From Anaerolineaceae bacterium (GTDB taxonomy: Bacteria > Chloroflexota > Anaerolineae > Anaerolineales > Villigracilaceae), in contig VFKQ01000147.1 of the NCBI GenBank assembly GCA_009885445.1, forward strand, positions 1-17,145: a DNA stretch of 17,145 nucleotides, written 5' to 3'. The notes below the pieces were generated by a model. It did no database searches. It saw nothing but the letters and a program-made list of their open reading frames with translations, and was not told the origin of the DNA. A program made the position numbers and the translations under genes. Positions 12,702 through 17,145 of this stretch are shown one piece after another (position 1 is the stretch's first letter; every line of letters begins with the position of its first letter).

Positions 12702-15602
12702 CTACGGGACGGCAAAACCGCCCGGCGCAATCAAGACGCTGTGCCAGTACAAACTTCCATCGCCGCGCTGAGTCACATACAAGATGGCTTCATCCGTGCC
12801 GTTCAGTCCCCAGCCCGAGACAAACAAGGCCAGCGACTTGGCCGCGTCGAGGCCCATGATGCTGTACGGATTCAAGCCGCCGAGCAAAGTTGTTAAATCT
12901 TTGCTGGCATTCGCCACAAGATTCGGACTCGCCGAGATGTAATTCGTCTGCAATTGAGCGATGGCCTGGTCGGGCGGATAGGCCGTGCCTTGCGATTGCC
13001 AGAAGGCAAAGCCGAACGAGACGTCCATCATGGTTTGCAATGCGCTGAAGTTACGCGCATTCAACCTGTCTACGACCGATTGCGCAAAGTTGGCCGGGTC
13101 GCTGACGATGGACGTCGTCCACGCAAACGTGGATATGATCTGCGAGAAAACAGCAGACTCAGCGACCATGTCAAACACGGGAGGCGGCGTGGGATATGCG
13201 CCCGGGTTGGTGGAATGCAGGACGAAGTTCAGTGTCACGCAGGTGGAGCTGCCGGCACGGAAAGCGGAGTAGGCCACTACATCGTAAATATTTCCAGCCG
13301 CGCCCTCCTGACCGGTCTCCTTCAGGAATATGTTGCCATTAATCGTGACCGTCTCAGATGCGCTGACCAGCTTCGACGATTTACACGCCGCAACATTCTC
13401 GGTGACGGTGGCCTCGACGTATTTTTCATTCAGATTCGTGCCCTGCGCAAAAGACAGGTCAATGCGCCGGTAATTATTATTCTGGCTGGGCTGATCCTCC
13501 AGACGCGGCGGATACTTGAATTGGAAACCGTAGTACGAATTGGTATACATCAACCAGTCGCCGACTAGGTTGGGCGTGGGCGTAAAAGTGGGAACCGGCG
13601 TCAGCGTGGGGTTCGGCGTTTGTGTGGGCGCGAGCGTTGGAACCGCAGTGGGCGCTGGCGTATTAGTCGGCACACTCGGCGCGGGGCTGGCGCTGGTATG
13701 CACGATGCGCGGCGCGATCCACAGTGCGCGGTCACCTGAGGAGGAGCCATTGGCAAGGATGGTCAGGATGAAACGCACGTTCTGTCCGACCAATGAGGCG
13801 AGATCGAGATCAACGTTCACGGACGCGCCATCGTTGCGTTCGCGCGCGGCCCACAGCGTGTTGATCGGACCCGTGCCAATTTGATAATCGAGACGATAGA
13901 ACACGTCACAGGCTGTCGCATTAAACTGGCAAGCGAGTGTTGTTTGGAATCTGTCGCCGCTTTGCACCACGTATGCAGGGAAGGCGCCTTGAATCCAACC
14001 ATAATCAATCGCTTGCGGTGATGTGAGAATCGCGGGGCGCGCGTCGCTGGCGCCGTTCTCTACTTGCGGATTGTTGAGCGCGAGGGCGAATCCGCTGGGA
14101 GCGCCGTCGGTGCCCGGGCAGGCGAGTGCCCCCGCGCCGCTCGTCCATGTGGCGGCGCACAGGTTCGCGGCGAAGTCGAATCCGCTTGAGCTAGAACCAG
14201 CTACATTAATTTTGACCCAGAACGGGGTAGTCCCGTTCGCGCCGATTCCGAAGAATCCGCCGCTCGGGTTGCGCAGCATCCAGAAGCCTTGATAGATTCC
14301 ATTTGCGGCGGGCGCGGTCAGGTAGGCAGAGATGTCTATGCTGCCGCCGGGCGGGATGCTGCCCGAAAGCGGGGTGGAGGGCGCGCCGCCCATTTGGTCG
14401 CCGCTGATGAAGGTGAGGCTGTAGGAGGAGTTCCACGTGCAGGTGCCGGCGTTGCGCATGCGCCAGGTTTTGACAAAGGTTTGATTCGGCGCGATGACGG
14501 TGTTATCGGGCACGGTTACATCGAGTACAAAATCGGCCTTGTCGCAAGTGGTGGGCGGAGGCAATGTGGCGGTTGGGCTGGGCGTGAATGTGGCTTGCAC
14601 GGGCGTGGGCGTGGAGGTGGCGTTGCCGGTTGGAGTGTAGGGGCGCACAATGCGCGGCGCAATCCACAAGGCGCGGTCACCTGTAGCGGGCCCATAGGCT
14701 GAGACAATCAGCACAAGCTTAATACCCTTCTTGTAAGCATAAGGGCTGAGGTCTATGTCGGCGCGATAAAACGAGCCGTCATATTTTTCGCGGAATTTCC
14801 AAATGGTAACCAGGTCAAGATTTGGCGTCAGATAATCCAACTCGAATTGCACGTAGCAACTCGTGGCGCCATACTCGCAACCGATCAACGCTTGAAAACG
14901 GTCGCCGGGGAAAATATCCATTACAGGGAAGACGCCCATGATGACGCCGTTATATTTATCTTGCGGCACGGTCAGCAGACCAGGGACGCCCGCGGCGGTG
15001 CCATTTTCGAGAATGGGATTTTCCATGCGCAAAACGTAGCCATATTGTTGCACCGATTGTTTAAACGGGCAGGGAATTGGGCCGCCGTCATAATGCCAGG
15101 TGGCGGCACACACAAAGGCCGTGAAATCGTAGGCTTCGATCATCGGTGCCGAGACGTTAATGTCCACCCAAAAAACGGCGCTGGCCGTGGAGCCAATGCC
15201 AAACAAGGTTCCCGCCGCATTCTTTAATTTCCAATTGCCGCGAAAATGTCCAGCCGCTGAAGGGGCTATCATCTGCACAGAAAGGTCAATCGTCGCGCCC
15301 GGCGCGACAGATGTTGAAAAATTAACCGAAGACGGCGCGCTCATCTGATCGCCGCTGACATAGGCGAGCGTGTACGCCGTCGTCCATGTGCAGGTGCCAT
15401 TATTTTTGAGTCGCCAGGTTTTGGTAAACGGCGTGTTCACTGACAGCGTGGTGCCATCCGGCACGGTCACGTCCATCACGAAGCCAGCCGCGTCACACGA
15501 GGCCGCTTCAACACGGTTAACCCCCGGCGAAGCGGCGGGAATTAATTGACTGACCAGCACAATTAATAAAACAAAGCTGGCATAATTTTTTTTAGCAAAC
15601 AT
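12702..15602 (-). CDS. Large secreted modular protein with two NBR1-Ig-like domains
   Basis: 966 residues from the ATG at 15602, chosen over an in-frame ATG nine codons upstream because AGGAGG lies 5 bases before it. A signal peptide ends near residue 35 (VEAASC). Two copies of a tandem unit follow. The first unit has an NBR1-Ig-like domain (about 36-150; DVTVPDG, FTKTWRLKNNGTCTW, GDQM) and a Cys-containing beta-sandwich-like module (about 158-319; CAATW, ENP, GDRF, ALWIAPRIV). A Thr/Pro linker leads to the second unit (about 353-467 and 475-635). A longer Thr/Pro linker (640-680) leads to a region beginning YTNSYYGFQFKYP (684-829), possibly PsbP-like, and a last alpha/beta domain (about 835-966) with QSVVDRLNARNFSALQTMMD. 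The tandem unit arose by internal duplication. NBR1-like Ig modules with such linkers are common in Chloroflexota surface proteins; binding or scaffolding is inferred, and no catalytic motif is seen. Confidence 0.9.
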   Translation of the reverse strand: MFAKKNYASFVLLIVLVSQLIPAASPGVNRVEAASCDAAGFVMDVTVPDGTTLSVNTPFTKTWRLKNNGTCTWTTAYTLAYVSGDQMSAPSSVNFSTSVAPGATIDLSVQMIAPSAAGHFRGNWKLKNAAGTLFGIGSTASAVFWVDINVSAPMIEAYDFTAFVCAATWHYDGGPIPCPFKQSVQQYGYVLRMENPILENGTAAGVPGLLTVPQDKYNGVIMGVFPVMDIFPGDRFQALIGCEYGATSCYVQFELDYLTPNLDLVTIWKFREKYDGSFYRADIDLSPYAYKKGIKLVLIVSAYGPATGDRALWIAPRIVRPYTPTGNATSTPTPVQATFTPSPTATLPPPTTCDKADFVLDVTVPDNTVIAPNQTFVKTWRMRNAGTCTWNSSYSLTFISGDQMGGAPSTPLSGSIPPGGSIDISAYLTAPAANGIYQGFWMLRNPSGGFFGIGANGTTPFWVKINVAGSSSSGFDFAANLCAATWTSGAGALACPGTDGAPSGFALALNNPQVENGASDARPAILTSPQAIDYGWIQGAFPAYVVQSGDRFQTTLACQFNATACDVFYRLDYQIGTGPINTLWAARERNDGASVNVDLDLASLVGQNVRFILTILANGSSSGDRALWIAPRIVHTSASPAPSVPTNTPAPTAVPTLAPTQTPNPTLTPVPTFTPTPNLVGDWLMYTNSYYGFQFKYPPRLEDQPSQNNNYRRIDLSFAQGTNLNEKYVEATVTENVAACKSSKLVSASETVTINGNIFLKETGQEGAAGNIYDVVAYSAFRAGSSTCVTLNFVLHSTNPGAYPTPPPVFDMVAESAVFSQIISTFAWTTSIVSDPANFAQSVVDRLNARNFSALQTMMDVSFGFAFWQSQGTAYPPDQAIAQLQTNYISASPNLVANASKDLTTLLGGLNPYSIMGLDAAKSLALFVSGWGLNGTDEAILYVTQRGDGSLYWHSVLIAPGGFAVP

Positions 15603-15607
15603 CGAAG

Positions 15608-15613
15608 CCTCCT
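15608..15613 (-). promoter_or_regulatory. Strong Shine-Dalgarno AGGAGG of the large secreted protein
   Basis: AGGAGG on the minus strand, 5 bases before the ATG at 15602. It is the best ribosome binding site in the window and fixes the start. An AATAAT at 15633 to 15628 could be its -10 box, but this is weak. Confidence 0.75.
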
Positions 15614-15743
15614 GAAAACACACGGGCATTATTCAAAAAATATCGCGCCCTGTGCGTGAGAAGATGATAAAGCCAGCGAAAATTTTGAGCATGGCAGTAA
15701 CATTTCAAAAGGGCAAAGTGGCAGGTAGGGGAATCTGCTAATC

Positions 15744-15796
15744 TTCGCGAATTTACGCTAATCGGTTTTATTTTCGCGAAGGTTGGCGTAGATTGG
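15744..15796. repeat. Imperfect direct repeat in the divergent region before dinB
   Basis: TTCGCGAATTTACGCTAATC (15744-15763) is followed by a second, diverged copy starting TTCGCGAAGGTTGGCGTAG (15773-15791). TTCGCGAA itself is palindromic. The gap 15614-15837 between the two divergent genes holds this repeat, the dinB -10 box and no coding potential. Short tandem units of the GCGAATTTACGC type are familiar to me from environmental bacterial intergenic DNA; a link to damage regulation is not shown. Confidence 0.5.
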
Positions 15797-15825
15797 CAAA
15801 TAAAAAATTTCTTGTAAGTTCGCAC

Positions 15826-15831
15826 TATAAT
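15826..15831 (+). promoter_or_regulatory. TATAAT box for a leaderless dinB mRNA
   Basis: TATAAT is followed by CGCCTC and then the ATG at 15838. The spacing of exactly 6 bases and absence of a Shine-Dalgarno sequence point to a transcript beginning at the start codon. No LexA-like GAAC/GTTC dyad was found beside it. Confidence 0.55.
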
Positions 15832-15837
15832 CGCCTC

Positions 15838-17001
15838 ATGCCGCGCACCATTTTGCACCTCGACCTCGACGCCTTCTTTTGCTCCGTTGAAGAAACGCGC
15901 GACGAATCCCTGCGCGGCAAGCCCTTCGCCGTCGGCGGCAAACCAGACGAGCGCGGCGTCGTCGCCTCCTGCTCCTACGCGGCGCGCGCGCTCGGCATCC
16001 GCAGCGCCATGCCCATGTCGCGCGCCGTGCGCCTGTGCCCAACGCTAATCATCGTCTCTGGGCGGCACAAACTTTACAGCGAAGTCTCTGAGCAAGTGAT
16101 GACGAGACTGCGCGACCTGACTCCCTTCGTCGAGCAGATTTCCATCGACGAGGCCTTTCTCGACATCTCAGACATGGCCGAACCCCGCGCGCGCATCGCC
16201 TCCGCGCTTCAAGCGGGTGTGCGCGACGAGTTGCATTTACCCAGCTCGATCGGCATCGCCGCCAACAAACTCGTCGCAAAAATCGCCAACGAAGTCGGCA
16301 AAAAATCGGCCAAAGGAAATGCCCCGCCCTTCGCGCTGACAATTGTCCCGCTCGGCCAAGAGTCCGCGTTCCTCGCGCCCCTGCCCGCCGACATGCTCTG
16401 GGGCGTCGGCCCAAAAACCGAACAGCGACTCGCCTCGTTGGGCATACACACCATCGGCGACATCGCCCGCTGGCCCGAAGCAGATTTGATTCAGCGCTTC
16501 GGCGAACAAGGCCGCGAACTGGCCCGTCACGCGCACGGGCTGGACGAACGTCCCATCGTCACCGAGCGCGAGACCAAGTCCATCAGTCAGGAAGTCACTT
16601 TCAATAAAGATGTGCGTGACGATAAGATTTTGCTCAAGACAATTCAGGAACAATCTGCTGAAGTGGGGCGGCAATTGCGCAAAAACAATCTGGCGCCGGG
16701 CACCATCAAATTAAAATTACGCTGGCCCGATTTCGCGACCATCACGCGCCAGACCACCCTCCCCCAACCCAGCGACCAGGACGCAGAAATCGCCTCGGCG
16801 GCGCAGGCCCTCCTAAAGTCCGTGCGGCGAAGCGGGCAGGCCGTGCGCCTGATCGGCGTGGGAGTCAGCGGTCTGCGTCCGCCCATCCGCCAGTTGGAAT
16901 TATTCAACGAGAGCGGAGAAAAGTCACGCCGTTTGCAATCTGCGTTGGACGAAATCAAGGAAAAATTTGGCGAGAGCATCATCCAGCGCGGAGAAAGTTA
17001 G
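15838..17001 (+). CDS. dinB: DNA polymerase IV (Y-family translesion polymerase)
   Basis: 387 residues from the ATG at 15838; an in-frame ATG at 15793 lies upstream of the TATAAT box and adds residues foreign to the family. The palm motif LHLDLDAFFCSVE has Asp9 and the steric-gate Phe14 (Phe13 in E. coli). ISIDEAFLDIS has catalytic Asp104 and Glu105. GVVASCSYAARALGIRSAMP is the typical fingers segment. The thumb region holds helix-hairpin-helix motifs (LWGVGPKTEQRLASLGIHTIGDIA). The C-terminal little-finger domain ends in RQLELFNE, a beta-clamp-binding motif of the QLxLF type. All key residues are present, so the enzyme should be active in error-prone bypass synthesis. The length is usual for DinB. 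It is transcribed alone, divergent from the large secreted protein gene. Confidence 0.96.
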   Translation: MPRTILHLDLDAFFCSVEETRDESLRGKPFAVGGKPDERGVVASCSYAARALGIRSAMPMSRAVRLCPTLIIVSGRHKLYSEVSEQVMTRLRDLTPFVEQISIDEAFLDISDMAEPRARIASALQAGVRDELHLPSSIGIAANKLVAKIANEVGKKSAKGNAPPFALTIVPLGQESAFLAPLPADMLWGVGPKTEQRLASLGIHTIGDIARWPEADLIQRFGEQGRELARHAHGLDERPIVTERETKSISQEVTFNKDVRDDKILLKTIQEQSAEVGRQLRKNNLAPGTIKLKLRWPDFATITRQTTLPQPSDQDAEIASAAQALLKSVRRSGQAVRLIGVGVSGLRPPIRQLELFNESGEKSRRLQSALDEIKEKFGESIIQRGES

Positions 17002-17003
17002 GC

Positions 17004-17050
17004 AATCCACAGATTACGCTGATTTCGCCGATTTTTTTAATCTGCGGATT
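17004..17050. repeat. Inverted repeat of the AATCCGCAGATTA type after dinB
   Basis: AATCCACAGATTA (17004-17016) and TAATCTGCGGATT (17038-17050) are complementary at 12 of 13 positions with a 21-base spacer. The spacer contains GCTGATTTCGCCGATTT, related in style to the repeat before dinB. It starts 2 bases after the stop codon, so it may also shape the 3' end of the dinB mRNA. Confidence 0.5.
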
Positions 17051-17085
17051 CTCTATCGTACATGAAGTCTAAATTACATAGGCTC

Positions 17086-17110
17086 AAGCCGCCGTCCTCG
17101 GCGGCGTTTT
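17086..17110 (+). terminator. GC-rich hairpin with T-run, probable rho-independent terminator
   Basis: GCCGCCG and CGGCGGC pair around a four-base loop (TCCT) at 17088-17105, followed by GTTTT. It lies 85 bases after the dinB stop. The stem is strong but the T-run is only four long. Confidence 0.5.
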
Positions 17111-17120
17111 GCGAGTAAAT

Positions 17121-17142
17121 CTTGCGCCGAGGACGGCGCAAG
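17121..17142. other. Second hairpin at the right edge, able to pair with the first
   Basis: CTTGCGCC and GGCGCAAG form a perfect 8-bp stem around GAGGAC. Its CCGAGGACGGC core (17127-17137) is the exact reverse complement of GCCGTCCTCGG (17091-17101) in the preceding hairpin, so the two structures are mutually exclusive alternatives. The window ends with AAGGAG, possibly the ribosome binding site of a gene outside. Confidence 0.45.
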
Positions 17143-17145
17143 GAG

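Noticed and set aside
13540..13884. Plus-strand open frame rich in Gly/Val repeats (GVGVKVGTGVSVG).
   Set aside because: It is the antisense reading of the Thr/Pro linker and neighbouring domain of the minus-strand secreted protein; the repetition comes from low-complexity coding, not from a separate gene or DNA satellite.
15793..15837. Upstream ATG start for DNA polymerase IV.
   Set aside because: The family's N-terminus begins near MPRTILHLDLDAFF, and the TATAAT box lies between the two candidate starts.
15614..15837. Possible LexA/SOS operator before dinB.
   Set aside because: No GAAC-N4-GTTC-like or CTGT-N8-ACAG dyad was found; TTCGCGAA is palindromic but recurs as part of a repeat.
15836..16982. 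Several Arg-rich minus-strand open frames opposite dinB.
   Set aside because: They are shadows of the strongly GC-biased dinB codons; no motif, no ribosome binding site.

Overview
The window looks like a chromosomal segment from a Chloroflexota bacterium, probably class Anaerolineae. This is inferred from three things: several secreted or lipid-anchored proteins with Thr/Pro-rich linkers, a large NBR1-Ig-like modular secreted protein, and short dispersed repeats of types I associate with environmental Chloroflexota. Coding GC is moderately high, with one clearly AT-richer gene. No rRNA, tRNA, CRISPR array, transposase or phage gene was seen, and no stretch over 300 bases lacks a gene.

Layout. 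Positions 3-2000 (+) hold two tandem paralogous secreted proteins with an HExxH zinc-protease motif; the first is cut by the left edge. They are followed on the + strand by a class I SAM methyltransferase (2014-2619), a Cys-based protein phosphatase (2737-3270), a lipoprotein (3311-4273), signal peptidase I (4324-4947) and a membrane acyltransferase-3 protein (4958-6115). The acyltransferase ends in a 10-base convergent overlap with a minus-strand CstB-like persulfide dioxygenase/double rhodanese (6106-7506). That gene is divergent from a four-gene + strand set across a 51-bp gap: deoC (7558-8541), an AT-rich membrane protein (8554-9297), a RidA-family protein (9318-9710) and a two-domain ALDH16-type aldehyde dehydrogenase (9714-12122). 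A hairpin terminator separates this set from two small minus-strand genes (12169-12387; and 12388-12567, a 59-residue membrane protein). A 966-residue modular secreted protein (12702-15602, minus) and DNA polymerase IV (15838-17001, plus) complete the window. The right edge carries two strong hairpins.

How genes may work together. DeoC cleaves deoxyribose 5-phosphate to glyceraldehyde 3-phosphate and acetaldehyde. The co-directional ALDH is a natural candidate to oxidise the acetaldehyde, and the RidA-family protein could have a clean-up role. The divergent persulfide dioxygenase/rhodanese would handle sulfane sulfur. Signal peptidase I would process the several exported proteins nearby, but this is a housekeeping link, not a shown pathway.

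Most notable observations: (i) a palindromic, repeat-like segment sits in frame in the linker between the two ALDH domains and carries an antisense terminator-like hairpin; (ii) three genes without a Shine-Dalgarno sequence have a TATAAT-like box ending exactly 6-7 bases before the start codon, which points to leaderless transcripts, while other genes have ordinary ribosome binding sites; (iii) an AT-rich orphan membrane gene interrupts the aldehyde operon.
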